DNA from: Verticillium longisporum
Lineage: Eukaryota; Ascomycota; Sordariomycetes; Glomerellales; Plectosphaerellaceae
NCBI GenBank assembly: GCA_019188255.1
Contig: JAETXT010000005.1
Coordinates: 3,906,001-3,970,000 of the forward strand
DNA length: 64,000 nt
Reading direction: 5' to 3'
How positions within the stretch are numbered: position 1 is the first letter of the stretch; each line of letters opens with the position of its first letter. Made by a program: the position numbers and the translations under genes. The notes beneath the pieces were generated by a model. That model ran no database searches and had not been told where the DNA came from. It worked only from the letters and a program-made list of their open reading frames with translations. This document shows positions 36,801-47,782 of the stretch, piece by piece.

Positions 36801-38056
36801 ATACTTTTCTGCTGAGGGCATAAATCTTCTGCCAACGGAAAGCTTGTTGCCGAAGGACATCTGGCAGTATCTTACAAAAGGCTGAGGCGAAATACGACGA
36901 TACATCCTCACCTAAGTACGCGGGAGTTTTGAGGCTGCATCGGCCGTGACTTCACAGATGGCGTGTCACTTGACGCGTCCAAGAGCGGCTATGTTTTGAT
37001 ACGGAGTGGTGTTTCATTGGATAGTGACTATTTCAAATCCGAGGATACAGGCGTACTTGAGATATCTTTACATCATCCCCGAGCTCTTCTAGCGGCAAGG
37101 AACAAAATCTTGGCCGAGAGCCTTGACAACGGCCAACAGCATGTCATTGGCGCTTATTAGCTCAAGAAATAGTATCCCATTTGGTATTTGGTGGTGCGTC
37201 ACAATCAGTCAGCTTGCTGCATGTCCAAAGGCGCTTACATGCAATGCACCGTGGCCTGCCCATCGGGGCGTGGCAGCCACGCACATCCATTTGCAATCGA
37301 GGGACATCGCTTTGAGTGCTATCCTGGTGGAAAGGACCAATGTACCTGCCTGACATCGCTGCGAAATCAACCCCGACCGAACTCAGAAAAAGGCAACTTG
37401 TTACGGCGTGCTAAGGTTTCAACATACCAGATACCCGCCATCTCCAAGTGCCGACGAGGCGCATTGACTTGGGTTTCACAGCAAACAACGGTTGCTATAT
37501 TAAGCTGGATTTGCCCGTCGGCAACTATTGCCAAGGCAGACTCTACATACTCTCTCACTGGGTATCGACGTCCTCAGTCCACTCGAACCTGTTGCTAGAT
37601 GTCCTAGCCCGTCGAAGCCAGATGTTCATTTCCAGACATGTGGCTATGCCTTGATGCTTGAGACCAGTTGCAAGATGGTATACAAGCCTCGTTCCGGCTT
37701 CAAGTTCGCATGTGAACGGCTCCTTCGTCTCTCTTCCTCGGTGACTGCCGTGACAAGTGGGCTTGCGTAGTTGCGGGCCGAGTCTGAATCTTTCAACGTG
37801 GCTGAGTTCAATTGCTTAGACGTTGGCTGCGCCCTGGCAGTCGTCACAGCCTACCAGGCCGGGGTCGTCTTGTTGACAGACGATATATTTTGTATTTCCT
37901 GCAAACTCCAAGAACGCCTTGACTGCTCCGGACCTCTCGAGCGAAGTAATGAGGATTCCGCATTTCCTCGTGTGGTCGCCATTCTCCCGCATTGCAGGCG
38001 ATGCCATGCTCGCTCGTTCGTGATCAATAATAGTACAATGCTCATAACCCATGGTT
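33879..38056. other. Gene-free interval, about 4.2 kb
   Basis: The left part is the upstream region of the SEL1-repeat gene and the right end is the CSTF2 3' side. Open frames are short and without motifs. A CT-rich tract lies near 34565-34581 and a GTAC alternation (CTACGTACGTACGTACGG) near 36563-36580. A first exon of the SEL1-repeat gene could be hidden near 33.9-34.2 kb. Confidence 0.55.
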
Positions 38057-39134
38057 CTAGCGCCTCTGCTGCTGGAACTGTGCGCGCAACGCCATGATCT
38101 GGGCGCGCTCCGCTTCAGGCAGAGTGTTGATTGTCTCGATTGGGAGTTCCATGACCTGCCTCATGAGTGCATCTGTGTCATGACCCAGCGCAGGCGCAGG
38201 CGCGGGAGCGGGAGCGCCGTACACTGGCTGCGGTGGCGCAGGATACGGTGTCGCCGCAACAGGTGGAGTGTTGGTCGCGCCGGCGGGCGGGTATCCGGGT
38301 ACACCCTGCGGTGGGAAACCGGCCGGAGGAGCCTGAGGCGCTGGCACACCGCTGCCGGGCTCAAGGACACTGTGAATTGCCTCTGGCGAGACAAGGCCCA
38401 TGAGGAGAAGGGCCTGGAAGACGGCGTAGGACAGTTGGGGAGCCTGTTGAAGAAGCTCTGTTGCGCGGGCCGGATCGTTGGAAGCCAAGGCTTTCATTTG
38501 TGTTAGAATATCAAGAAGCTGCGAAGGAGGGAGCGTATTGAGCGTGCGAGAGATCGCGTCGGTCGCGGTAATGTTAGCGGGCAGTTCTTTGCCAGGAGGA
38601 AGCGGAGGAAGTGTGCTGGCTTGTGGAGCGGCAGGTGCTGTTTGGCCATAGGTGTTTGGAGCACCAAAGCTGAGACCATCGCGACCCTGCCTTCGTTTAG
38701 AATACGCCTTTGGTATAAGAACAGTGGTTTATTGCTCACCTGGTTGAAATCATTGTCGTCGGTGCCTCCTTCGTTAGAGAAGTCAACCCTCAACTTGCGA
38801 CCCATCGTCTCGTAATCATTCAAGTTTCGAACTGCTGAAGCGGCAGAATCTGTTTAAAAAAAAGACTTAGCAACACCGAATTGTAAGAAAATAGGCGTGA
38901 CTAACCGTGGTCAGGGTATTCGGCAAATCCGAAACCCTTTGGTCTTCCTGTTTCGCGATCGTAGACAAGACGGAAGTTGATGACTTTGCCAGCGCTGCTG
39001 AAAATATCGGTGATCTGTTCTTCGGAGAGACCTGCAACTCAATAAGTATGTACGACGAGAGTTGAAGGGAGTCGACATTGCGCACCGTAAGGGATGTTGC
39101 CTACAAAGACAACGCGGGAAAGCGTCTTCGACAT
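38057..39134 (-). CDS. RNA15: Cleavage stimulation factor 64-kDa subunit (CSTF2/RNA15)
   Basis: The RNA-binding subunit of the mRNA 3'-end cleavage and polyadenylation machinery. Four exons (39086-39134, 38906-39031, 38740-38849, 38057-38686) are joined over introns of 54, 56 and 53 nt, with donors GTGCGC, GTTAGT and GTGAGC. The 304-residue product opens with an RRM: RNP2 is RVVFVGNIPYG, split by intron 1, and RNP1 is GRPKGFGFAEY. A hinge helix domain that binds CSTF77/Rna14 follows (LTQMKALASNDPARATELLQ onward, ending LSYAVFQALLLMGLV). A Pro/Ala-rich linker comes next, then the C-terminal helical Pcf11-binding segment (ETINTLPEAERAQIMALRAQ). The start at 39134 (MSKTLSRVVFVG) is fixed by the RRM. 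All exon phases agree and no break is seen. Confidence 0.93.
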
Positions 39135-39701
39135 TGTGTGAGCGGGATGGGATCGAGATTGCTGTGGGAGAGGATAAGGGCGTTCTTCGGGGTGATTGTT
39201 GGGTGCTAGTTTCGCTCAAAGTGATGAGATTAGAATGAGCGCTTGCTGAAGCTGCTGTTTATGCAGTTCAAGCTTGGATCGTTGTTGGGCTGGTCAATGT
39301 TGAATGCCGTCAACCATAACCGTGAATCCTCTTAGGGATTTTTTGGGACGTAGTCCGGACGTCACAGTAGCTTGAGCACGGGCCACTATTCCTGAGCAGA
39401 GGCGACGAGCTTACATAATGCACACCTCTCTTGTCTTTATGTCACGTGGTCCGGATATGCATCTTTGAAGCTCTTTGCCTTTGACATTTGCTTACCTCGT
39501 CACTTCTCAATGCAGTTTTGAAATATATGTGAACTGAATTTTATGTTCGATAATATAATCAGAAACCATTCTAAGCCAGCCCAGAACTCCTAGCCAGATG
39601 CACGGGGCAGAGTCAGAGCTGCCAGCACCAGATTGTACACACCCCGCCCACATATCAACACCCTTGTCCCCGTCCCCTATCCAACGCGCAAAGCACTCCA
39701 T
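39135..39701. promoter_or_regulatory. Promoter of CSTF2 and 3' end of ERV46
   Basis: This 567-bp spacer lies between tandem minus-strand genes. It holds a CACGTG at 39443-39448. Nothing else is recognisable. Confidence 0.45.
39443..39448. promoter_or_regulatory. CACGTG E-box upstream of CSTF2
   Basis: It reads GTCACGTG on +, matching RTCACGTG, about 310 bp upstream of the CSTF2 ATG. Function is inferred from the motif. Confidence 0.4.
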
Positions 39702-41173
39702 TTAGTTGTCCTTGGATCGGATTTTTTTCAGCCTCAAAGAGCCCTCGAACATGCCACGATCAACCGCGGCGGCTACGGTGAGGGTACCGCCAATGACTGC
39801 ACAGAGTCCGGTCAAGAAGCCGGTGAAAGACTTGGAGCGCTCCTCGCGGTTGATAACCTTCATGGGAGAAATATCCTTGACTGTGTTAGCGCATCTCTTC
39901 CAAAAGTGTGGGCAAATCATGACGTACGTAAGAGAAGAAGACGCCGGGGATGCCACCGCGGGTGTGTAGGCGCTCAGCGTGTCCCTCAGCAGAATCGTCG
40001 CCGCCCGACAGACTGCGCTTGTGGCTCGTCACTGAGTACTGGTGCGTCTCAATGCTGCCGTCACTGCCCTGACCAAAGGATCCAAGGAGCCCACCGTCAT
40101 TGTCCTGGGGGAGCGCTTGCTGTCCCAGCCGAGAGGCAGGTAGGAAGTGGGGACGATCTTGACAAAGTACATAAAGTTGAAGCTGGGGTCCGTCGTGATC
40201 TGGGAGGTGCCGTCGAGCGGGTTCAAGTGGTGGTTTGTCCAGGGCACGGCCTTGTTGCCAAGGTTCTTCGTAATGGATTCAGGCAGCTGGGGACCGAAGC
40301 GTAGAGCGTGAATCTGGTGAGTGAAGTCGTGTGTGATCTCGGCGTCCCAGTAGTTCTTGAGGTCGTGAACGTGCATGTTGCCGTTGCTGAAGCTGCGACC
40401 CGGGGCCAGATGGAAGTTGCCGACAACCTTGTTCACGCGCAATCCGCCTTCGATACGGCAGCCCTCAGCGCGCTGCTCGTCGAGCCTCTCGGCGTAGTGC
40501 TCACGAGTGCACTGCTCGACGTTCTCGCCCTTGCCAAACGCCCACGACGCCTGCGCATATGCCTCCCGCACCTCCTCGCACGTGTTGCAGCATCCCTGCT
40601 TCACAGCGTTGGCGGGAGCCTTCGCGCCGTAACAGTTGCCGCAGTAGTCGGGAGCCAGATGGGTGGCGGCTTCGTCCGCAGCATGTCTGGAGTTGATTAG
40701 GTTAATCGGAATGTCTTCCTCGTCGCACAAGTACAGCCACTTACAGGCTCAGGGCCTTGGTGTCAATGACACCACCGCCGTCCTTCTGCGACCTAAGGCG
40801 GACCTTGGAGATACCAGAGACGATACCGTGTTGCTGTTCGCCCGAAACATCCATGACATCGAGCGTCAGAAGCTCACATGGCATTTTGGGAAAGTCATGT
40901 TCAGATGGATCTCCATCTTCTCGCCTGTGCAGGACCGCGTTAGCCCTGGCAAACATCTGCAGTTTTCTGGACATGTTTACCTCTGCCCTTGTCGACGATC
41001 AGCTCTGGATGCAGCGTTATCCTCCGATAGTCGGCCCATTCTCCCCACGCCAGCCAAAAGACAATGAAGAGCGAGACAATGGTGATGATGCCGCCCGATG
41101 AGGTTCGAATGCGAGCTTCGTCGACAGTCTTTGTGAAGGCATCAAGCCTGGTGAATCTAGATTTTCCGGCCAT
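39702..41173 (-). CDS. ERV46: ER-Golgi vesicle cargo receptor ERV46 (two frame breaks)
   Basis: A COPII-vesicle membrane protein that cycles between ER and Golgi with Erv41 and retrieves escaped ER proteins. Exons are 40981-41173, 40745-40924, 39928-40686 and 39702-39875; introns of 56, 58 and 52 nt carry GTAAAC, GTAAGT and GTACGT donors. The N-terminus has the ERGIC_N signature (RFTRLDAFTKTVDEARIRTS) and a first membrane helix (IITIVSLFIVFWLAW). The lumenal part has Cys pairs (YCGNCYGA, GCCNTCEEVREAYAQ). A second helix lies near FTGFLTGLCAVIGGTLTVAA, followed by a basic cytosolic tail (RLKKIRSKDN). The frame breaks in exon 2 at a T4G3 run (40884-40890) and in exon 3 at G5 40107-40111. Adding one base at each gives EIHLNMTFPKMPCELL and WDSKRSPQDNDGGLLGSFGQ, and then 435 residues. 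Start at ATG 41173. Confidence 0.88.
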
Positions 41174-42071
41174 TTTGCCAAAGGTTGTCGAGCGCAAGGA
41201 GCTGGTCTGTCGATGTTTCGGTTGGTCTTCGAACAGCTAACGTTGAAACGGAGCAAGACTTGTGTCCCCCACCTTCCAGTTATTAAACGCGGCGAGTCGA
41301 GGAGAGGCGTCCGGGGAAACTTGAAGGAACGGCAATTCAATTGCAATGTGAGCACGAAGACAATTGGACCAAAAAAGAGGTCAGGAGAACAGCGATCCGA
41401 GATCAGGCTGGTGTCGCGAGCAGAGGCAGGCGGGAGGAGCTCAATCTGTAATCAATGGATCTCGTGCTTGAGGCCACCTTCACATTTACGGGGGCCACTA
41501 ACAGCTGCGGCTAAGGTAAGAATCGCAGGGGACTAGGGTCCTCGTTGTCTCAGGCTTTCCATGTTGGGGTAGGCGGCCTAGGCCAGTCAATCCTGGTGCA
41601 TTTGGAGAAGATCGGTTCGTGTCATAACCAATATTTGCATAATATATGACAACCCGGTATGTGTATAACAGAGTCAACGAGAGTCCAACCATCGCCTCGA
41701 GCGAGAAATCCCCCCCCACAGTAAATGGACGCAGCATATGCCTTCCACCGAAGATCATAGAGGGCTATAGCACTAGTCAAGAAGATGGAGCAATGCATGG
41801 TAATTATGGGATATTATGGAATAAAATTAATAGAGTCGACTAGAGGGAATATTTGGTAGATATGTTACAGAAATATCATAGTATAGGTAGGAAAAGTCAT
41901 AATTGAACCCCGGTATAAGAAGCCTTGCCGCCCAAGGTTCATACCGTCCGAAGGCACTACCCATCCCTGAATCTACAACCTCCACCGTTATGGGTGTAAC
42001 TCTTCCTACCCCGGATTAACTCGAAAAGTACGGTTATCGCAAGTCAAGCATAATCGATCACACCCTGGACG
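41174..42071. other. Intergenic region with an AT-rich stretch
   Basis: The left part is the ERV46 promoter side. From about 41620 to 41910 the sequence becomes distinctly AT-rich (ATATTTGCATAATATATG, then ATTATGGAATAAAATTAATA), unlike the GC-richer surroundings. It could be a decayed repeat. No coding frame is supported. Confidence 0.5.
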
Positions 42072-42346
42072 ATGCCTGCCCCGAAACGCGTTGCCCTCTT
42101 TACAACGGACGGCACCACGGCCTACCAAAGCATTTAGCAGGCAGACTAGATCTGATTCCTGCAGAGCTCATCGCTGAGGTTCTCATAGCGCTGGATCTGT
42201 CGTCTTTGATTGCTTTTTGGCGCGCAAACCGCCGTGCCAGGGGCCTCGTTGATTCGTTGCATTCATACCGAAAGGTAAATAGTCCCAGTCCAAAGAAAAG
42301 AATAGGGATCCTCAAACTCCTGGAAAGATCCCAAAGCACACACTGA
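42072..42346 (+). pseudogene. F-box-like gene relic
   Basis: From about 42143 a + frame reads RLDLIPAELIAEVLIALDLS and SLIAFWRANRRARGLVDSLH, which is the pattern of an F-box (LP.EL..EIL..L....L..F...NR). It is followed by SYRK and a possible donor GTAAAT at 42276. No ATG lies in this frame nearby; the closest ATG (42072, MPAPKRVALFTTDG) is in a different frame and stops at 42135. No downstream exon is seen before the CorA gene on the other strand. It looks like a leftover first exon of an F-box protein, perhaps truncated by rearrangement. Confidence 0.4.
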
Positions 42347-42411
42347 ACCAACAGTGGCGCAATACCAGAAAACACCGTCCATGGTGGTGGTGACTACAGC
42401 AAAGGCGCCGT

Positions 42412-44961
42412 CTACACGATATTATACACTCTCTTCGCAACGATGAAGCAGGTTAGACCAAACGCCAATAGGCCCGCTGTCAGACACCAGAACCAAGTGA
42501 GGTCCCCCTCATATTCCTGTCCGGGAACCCACACGTTCATACCCCACAGCCCGGTAATGATGTTCATAGGCAAGACGATAGTGCCCAAGACAGTCAGTTT
42601 CCCAAGCACATCGGCCGTCTGTTCGGAGCGTTCATTCATACGAATGTTGATCTGGGCAAGGTAATTTGCGTGGGAACGTGCGAGGATCCTGATAATGTTA
42701 GTGGTTGACGTGAGGATTGGCGATCCGTTTGCACGGCAAAGGGGATCGTACTTCTCGTAGTGACTCAAGTTTGATGTCATGGTCACGATGTGATCCTGAA
42801 TATCGCCAAGGTACAGTCCAATGTCGGACCGCGGTGCAACCTCCCATCGCTCGTTGCAACGCTTTGCGAAGCCCTTGATGACGTCTGCCTTGTTGCCCAA
42901 AAGCCGGTAGAGGCTCATGACCCGTTTACGACAATCGCCGACGCGAAGAAGCATATGGCTATCCTTTTGGAAGGGATGTCCGTCCTCTGACGCCTTCTCC
43001 GAGTACAGTGGTCCATCTTTTGCCTGTACGTCGCCTGACGAGTGCAGTCGAAGAATAGCATCATCAATGTCGTCAACCTCGTCCTCGATATTCTGAATCA
43101 AGGGACCAAAAACATCCGTGATGTCGTCGATGATGGCGTATGAGATCCAATCTGAATTAACGATGACAAAATCTTTGAGTTGACGAATACGTCGGCGGAC
43201 GTTGGCAGAGTGAGGCGTCATTGAAAAGTGAAAGCTTAGAACACCCTCTCGGAACACGATGACGTACATGTTGACGGGCTCGAGGTAGTCTTCGCTCTCG
43301 GAATCTTGATCGAATGATCGATAGTTGACAAAGTAGTAGTGTCGGAAGAGCTCAACTTTTTCACGAGCCTCCTGCACCATGATATCCTCTGCCGTGAGAG
43401 GATGGATCCCGAACGCCTTGGAAAGAACCTTCATCTCGGCCTCGGTTGGACACAGCACGTCAAGCCACCAGACCGGTCGTTCGCCAAATTTGGGTTGCTT
43501 TGGTGTACCTTCTGGCTGAGAGACGTTCGGCGTTGGCGACTTGATCCCCGTTGGCGTCGCCTTGCCCGAAGGCGCCCTGGAGCTCTCGTGTGAAGTCTTC
43601 TCGTGGCCTGAGATGATTGATTCGGGCTCCTCGCTCAACGGAGGAACAACAGAGCTCTGGCGCGTTGAAGTGCCGGAAACGCCGTTTTGGCCACTTGAGG
43701 CGTGGTTCTGTTGTGTAGCAGTCATCACTGACACGTCTTCCGCATCAGAATCATCGGACTCGCTGTCGTCTGACAGGACACGAGGTTCGGGAATGAATAG
43801 TTCTCGGAAACTGCCACCAACTTGAACGAGCTCCGAAATCGTCTGACTGTGGATGGTGCTTTGGAACTCTTCATTAAAATACGTGAATCGATACGGCGAG
43901 TCCTCTTCGGGGCGCATCCAGCCTCGATGCACCGTGCGCAGACGTCCGTTGATGAGTTGAGGCTCGGTGATGCGCTTGACCCTGCGTTCTTCACTGCGGC
44001 CCTCTTTCTCGATGCGGCTCCATTCATCGAGAATTGTGAGGTCAGGCCAAGCGGCGCGTCGGCGCCGAGGCCTCCGCATATTGTTCGATTCAAGATGCTC
44101 CTCTTCGCCCAACTCGGAGACACCGCTGGGGAAGCACACGTCCGCCTCGGCCTGCAAGGCAATGGTCTTCCTTCGTGCTATACCCGGGGATGTGCCTTCC
44201 ATGCGTACATCGTGATCCGAGGGGTGATCATCCAAGCGATAATCATTATGCGGGGACCGACCGAGACGGGCGTCAAGCTCATCGGTGATCATAACGTCAC
44301 CGAAGGCCAGGTCTAGGGGATCCGAACCAGCAATCCGCGGCGATCCTGGCATAGAAGGGGGGTAGTTGATGCTATTGAAGACAGGCTGACGCTGCCTCGA
44401 CGACCTGCTGGATCCTCGTCGACTAACGCGTGGCCTGGACTGGCTGATGCCACCCCCGTAGCTCAGGGACGGCATGGTGTTTGTTCTCTGTGCTGACCGT
44501 GACAGCAAGGGTGCGTTCTCGTCCCATGTTGGCTCTCCCTCATCACCGCTGTCACCCCCATGGGCGTGGCTCACGCGCAAACGACTGGCAGGCGGAGTCT
44601 GGAAGGACCCAGGTGTGGCCATTGTTGAGCCACGACGAGGTCGGAGTGGCTGTTGGTCGCGGTGGTCCAGCAAGGTCTGGCTGTCGAGGCTGGCATTGCT
44701 GAAGTTGCGTGTCTGCAGGTAGAATTCGGGTCTCGCAGCGACGGCGGCGGTCGAAGCCTCAGCCTCGTCGTGAGACTCTTCTGGGAGCACAGCAAAGGAC
44801 TTCCTCCTCCCACGCTTCTTCTTGCCAGTGCGTTTCTTCTTGCTGCGCGTCGCCTGCTGCGATCCAGGGACTGCGGGAGCAGAGGTGACTGGATTAAGGG
44901 GATTCGGAGGTGGCCGCTCAACCTGAGGGCTCTGGAGTGGTTTGAAGAAGTTGTTGTTCAT
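42412..44961 (-). CDS. CorA-family Mg2+ transporter (ALR/MNR2 type)
   Basis: A divalent-cation channel of the plasma membrane or vacuole, single exon, 849 residues from ATG 44961 (MNNNFFKPLQSPQ). The reading that starts slightly upstream uses TTG. The first half is disordered with basic runs (RSKKKRTGKKKRGRRKSF) and many Ser/Pro stretches. The CorA domain follows (VWWLDVLCPTEAEMKVLSKA, FGIHPLTAEDIM). It ends with the paired helices: TM1 runs into the GMN motif (NIITGLWGMNVWVPG, near residue 808) and TM2 is WCLTAGLLAFGLTCFIVAKR. The long N-terminus is typical of fungal ALR1/MNR2 and separates it from mitochondrial MRS2. The two cannot be told apart from sequence alone: ALR1 acts at the plasma membrane, MNR2 at the vacuole. 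No break is seen. Confidence 0.92.
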   Translation of the reverse strand: MNNNFFKPLQSPQVERPPPNPLNPVTSAPAVPGSQQATRSKKKRTGKKKRGRRKSFAVLPEESHDEAEASTAAVAARPEFYLQTRNFSNASLDSQTLLDHRDQQPLRPRRGSTMATPGSFQTPPASRLRVSHAHGGDSGDEGEPTWDENAPLLSRSAQRTNTMPSLSYGGGISQSRPRVSRRGSSRSSRQRQPVFNSINYPPSMPGSPRIAGSDPLDLAFGDVMITDELDARLGRSPHNDYRLDDHPSDHDVRMEGTSPGIARRKTIALQAEADVCFPSGVSELGEEEHLESNNMRRPRRRRAAWPDLTILDEWSRIEKEGRSEERRVKRITEPQLINGRLRTVHRGWMRPEEDSPYRFTYFNEEFQSTIHSQTISELVQVGGSFRELFIPEPRVLSDDSESDDSDAEDVSVMTATQQNHASSGQNGVSGTSTRQSSVVPPLSEEPESIISGHEKTSHESSRAPSGKATPTGIKSPTPNVSQPEGTPKQPKFGERPVWWLDVLCPTEAEMKVLSKAFGIHPLTAEDIMVQEAREKVELFRHYYFVNYRSFDQDSESEDYLEPVNMYVIVFREGVLSFHFSMTPHSANVRRRIRQLKDFVIVNSDWISYAIIDDITDVFGPLIQNIEDEVDDIDDAILRLHSSGDVQAKDGPLYSEKASEDGHPFQKDSHMLLRVGDCRKRVMSLYRLLGNKADVIKGFAKRCNERWEVAPRSDIGLYLGDIQDHIVTMTSNLSHYEKYDPLCRANGSPILTSTTNIIRILARSHANYLAQINIRMNERSEQTADVLGKLTVLGTIVLPMNIITGLWGMNVWVPGQEYEGDLTWFWCLTAGLLAFGLTCFIVAKRVYNIV

Positions 44962-45706
44962 ACTGCCAATCGACAACGCTCCAGCCAGGGCGTGCTCGCA
45001 GAGTATCGCTTGTTGTCTCGGCCGAATCTCTCGTAGCGCCTGTCGCTATGTCCTGTCGGTTTTCTGGCGTTGCATACGTCGTAGGAGTCGACTTGGTGCA
45101 GTGAAGAGTTTGAACCGAAGCTAAGGAAGGTAGGTAGATCGTCGATGATGAATCGGTGGGCATTTGCTTTCGCAAGCGGGCAGCCAGGTTCCAGGCAGGT
45201 ACAGCAGGCGGGGAGAACGGTCGAGGCGCTAATGGGATAAGCTAGGAACGTTTCTGGGACCGAATCTGACAATCCGATGATGTCAGCGGAGAGGATGCTC
45301 CCACCCGGCCCGCCGATTGGTCGCAAACCTCCAGACGTCGACAATCGATTGGGCCATTCTGGAACCATAACGCTCCACTGAGCTGAAGTCGGTCTTCCCT
45401 TATCTTTCCTGCTTGCACTGCACCTTGAGACTGTGAGGGCTGTGACACAGTGGGACCGCCCACTGAAGCTTCAGACAAGCCAGCACCTTGCTCGTTAGAG
45501 CAATTGGTCACGCGAGCTCTTGAACGCTCCAATCCTCCCACGATGCAGCGAGATGACCTATGTACGAAATTTGGTAATCTCAGTATAAGTCGCTCACCTC
45601 CATTTTCCATTTAACTACAGGACGTGGCACAACCAACAGCATCCGGGTATTTGTAGCACGCATCTATGTAGCCTCGTCTAGATTGACCTTCACCTGTCCG
45701 AGCGTC
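44962..45706. other. Intergenic region between CorA transporter and NOC4
   Basis: This 745-bp stretch holds the CorA promoter and the NOC4 3' UTR. No gene or strong motif is visible. Confidence 0.6.
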
Positions 45707-47467
45707 TCACGCAAAGTCCCACAGCTTAGCCACCAGACTATCCTCAATGCCAGATTCGGCGTCATTCGGAAGGAGGATTCTCTTGGGAATCTGAAACTCG
45801 ACAACAGGCGGCTTCTTCACCGTCTTGCTCATCTCAGCCTCCAGAAGCTGTCACACGCAGTCAGCCACCACACAAAGTACAAATTTCGACACAGGAGGCG
45901 GGATGACTTACACTGCCAAAAGAATGATCCAGGAAATCTTCAATGTTATAGGACTGCTTGGTAAACTGTTCCGAGATGATCTTCGTGATTGTCGCCACGT
46001 TGGGGTGGTAGTGCGACTGCAGTTGTACAAACTCCCACAGGCAGCTGTCAATGGCGTGTGTCTCCATCGGATCCGCCTCGTCTGGTAGGAACGGGTCGGC
46101 ATAGCCTTCATCCTCCATGGCCTTCTTCGCCTCCTCATCGCGCAGTACCCGGTGCATCATGAACGTGCAAAGCGGGTGGCGCTTCATGATGTTGTAGGTC
46201 CAGGGCACAATGAAGGCGATAGCTGCGGGCGGGGCGCTGAGAGACAGGCGTGCAAGACGCTTGATGAAGCTTGCGACGAGTACAGCAGGTAGATGTGTCG
46301 AGCGCAGGAAGGTGTCCATCAGGCGGAAGAACCTCGCCCTGTACTTGGAGTGCAAGATGTCGCGATCCAACAAAGAGTACAGTTTTGTGTAGAACGATGG
46401 GTAGTCGAGGTTCCTCTCCTGAATGAGGAAGAAGACGCCTGACAAGGCCAACAGCGACATGGAGCCGCCAGTGTTGTACGAATCGGTAAGGAAGTCTGCC
46501 AGCAACTCGGGCCTCGTGAACCACGGCGCGATATTCGTCGCCATGATCTCGAGGATGCGTTTGCGTTGGTCCTTGGTCGTTGCGAGCTTCATGACTGCAA
46601 GCCAGGCATCCTGGCCTTGCCGCTGATGTTGGTGCAGGGAGTTCAGGGGATGCGCCTTCTTGCTGGGCTTCTCTAGGTGATAGTTTTCCAGCTTCTTAGG
46701 CACGTCGCCAATGGCATGCAGGAGTTCAAAGGCATCGTCGAAGATTTCATCCTGGTCAGCGCCCTCCTCTGGCTTCTCAACGATGTTTCTGAAGTATGAA
46801 GGTCAGTAAAGATTGGCGAACAAATTGTCGACGGCAAGACTCACTTGATGGACTTCAACCCAAAAAACCGAACATCATCGAACTCCGTCAAGTATTTGTC
46901 CACGAAATCTCCGCGAGCGTCGTCGCTGCTGGAGTTGAGGAGCGCCTTGATAATTTGCTGCAGGAAGGCCTGGGGAAAGTTAAACTCATCCGACTCGTAC
47001 AAGTGTTGGGCCTCAGACTTCAGCATTCGCATGGCAAGTGTCAGAGCCGGCGATCCCAGCTCCTCATCTGTGATCAGCTCGGCCAGAACATCCTTGTACT
47101 CAAAGTAGCGTTCCCTGAGCCAGCCAACAACAACGGTGTCTTTCTCTGTCAGGCCCTTTTTCTTGATGAGAGACCCCGCGGCGAGCAATCTCACGAAAAC
47201 TCTGGTAAGTGCGACAGAAGCGAGGGCAGCTGAATCGGGATCTGTCTTGTAGGCCTTGGCGATGTCGAGAAGTTTTGAGATGTTGTTGTAGTGCTTCTTC
47301 GATTCAAGAATCTCTTGTTCCATAAGTAGAATCTCAGCTTGAGGGTCAGTCTCACTGGATCCATCGCTCTCGTCGCCGCTCTCCGAACGAGCACGCTTTT
47401 GCGCGGGTTCCTTGGCCTCTGAAGACCTCTTGCGCTTCCGGACGTCGGCTGAGGCTTTGGCGGGCAT
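45707..47467 (-). CDS. NOC4: Ribosome-biogenesis protein NOC4 (CBF/MAK21 family)
   Basis: A nucleolar protein that pairs with Nop14 and is needed for 18S rRNA maturation and 40S export. Exons are 46845-47467, 45912-46788 and 45707-45847, with introns of 56 nt (GTGAGT/CAG) and 64 nt (GTAAGT/CAG); total 546 residues. The start MPAKASADVRKRKRSSEA gives a basic nucleolar-localisation segment; the frame stays open upstream but without an ATG. The C-terminal CBF domain is clear (SMSLLALSGVFFLIQERNLD, YPSFYTKLYSLLD, RFFRLMDTFLRSTHLP, AAIAFIVPWTYNIMKRHP). The last exon ends LLPNDAESGIEDSLVAKLWD plus FA. It is divergent with ATP4 over only 315 bp. All phases agree and nothing is broken. Confidence 0.92.
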
Positions 47468-47782
47468 CTTGAGGAACTTGATCGAGCAATAGGACCTCCA
47501 ATGCTCGATTGCGGCAGTGTGCTGGATTTCAGACGTTTGATGCCAAGACCTCAAAAATTTCCAGCGTCCATCCTGTACTGAAGAGTGGACCCTCCACATG
47601 AGCTGCAGGCGCCGGTCCGCCAGCACCCGGCAAATTCCCGTCCATCGAGCAAAACAGTCAGCCGCCTCACGTGATTCCTCCTACCCGAACTAGCGCGATC
47701 CAAAAACCTCAACCTCATTCCCTGCCTTGCGAGCTCCGAATGACCTCAAGCCTCCCAATCCGCATCCCCAGATTATCTCAAA
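47468..47782. promoter_or_regulatory. Divergent promoter of NOC4 and ATP4
   Basis: These 315 bp must serve both genes. A TCACGTGA palindrome lies at 47667-47674, 109 bp before the ATP4 ATG. Confidence 0.55.
47668..47673. promoter_or_regulatory. CACGTG E-box between NOC4 and ATP4
   Basis: The core reads ATCACGTG on the minus strand (RTCACGTG). It sits in a short shared promoter, which makes a real regulatory role somewhat more likely than at the other three sites. Confidence 0.45.

Noticed and set aside
41620..41910. AT-rich stretch as a RIP-mutated transposon
   Set aside because: It is short, has no terminal repeats and no transposase remnant that I can recognise, so only a possible decayed repeat is noted.
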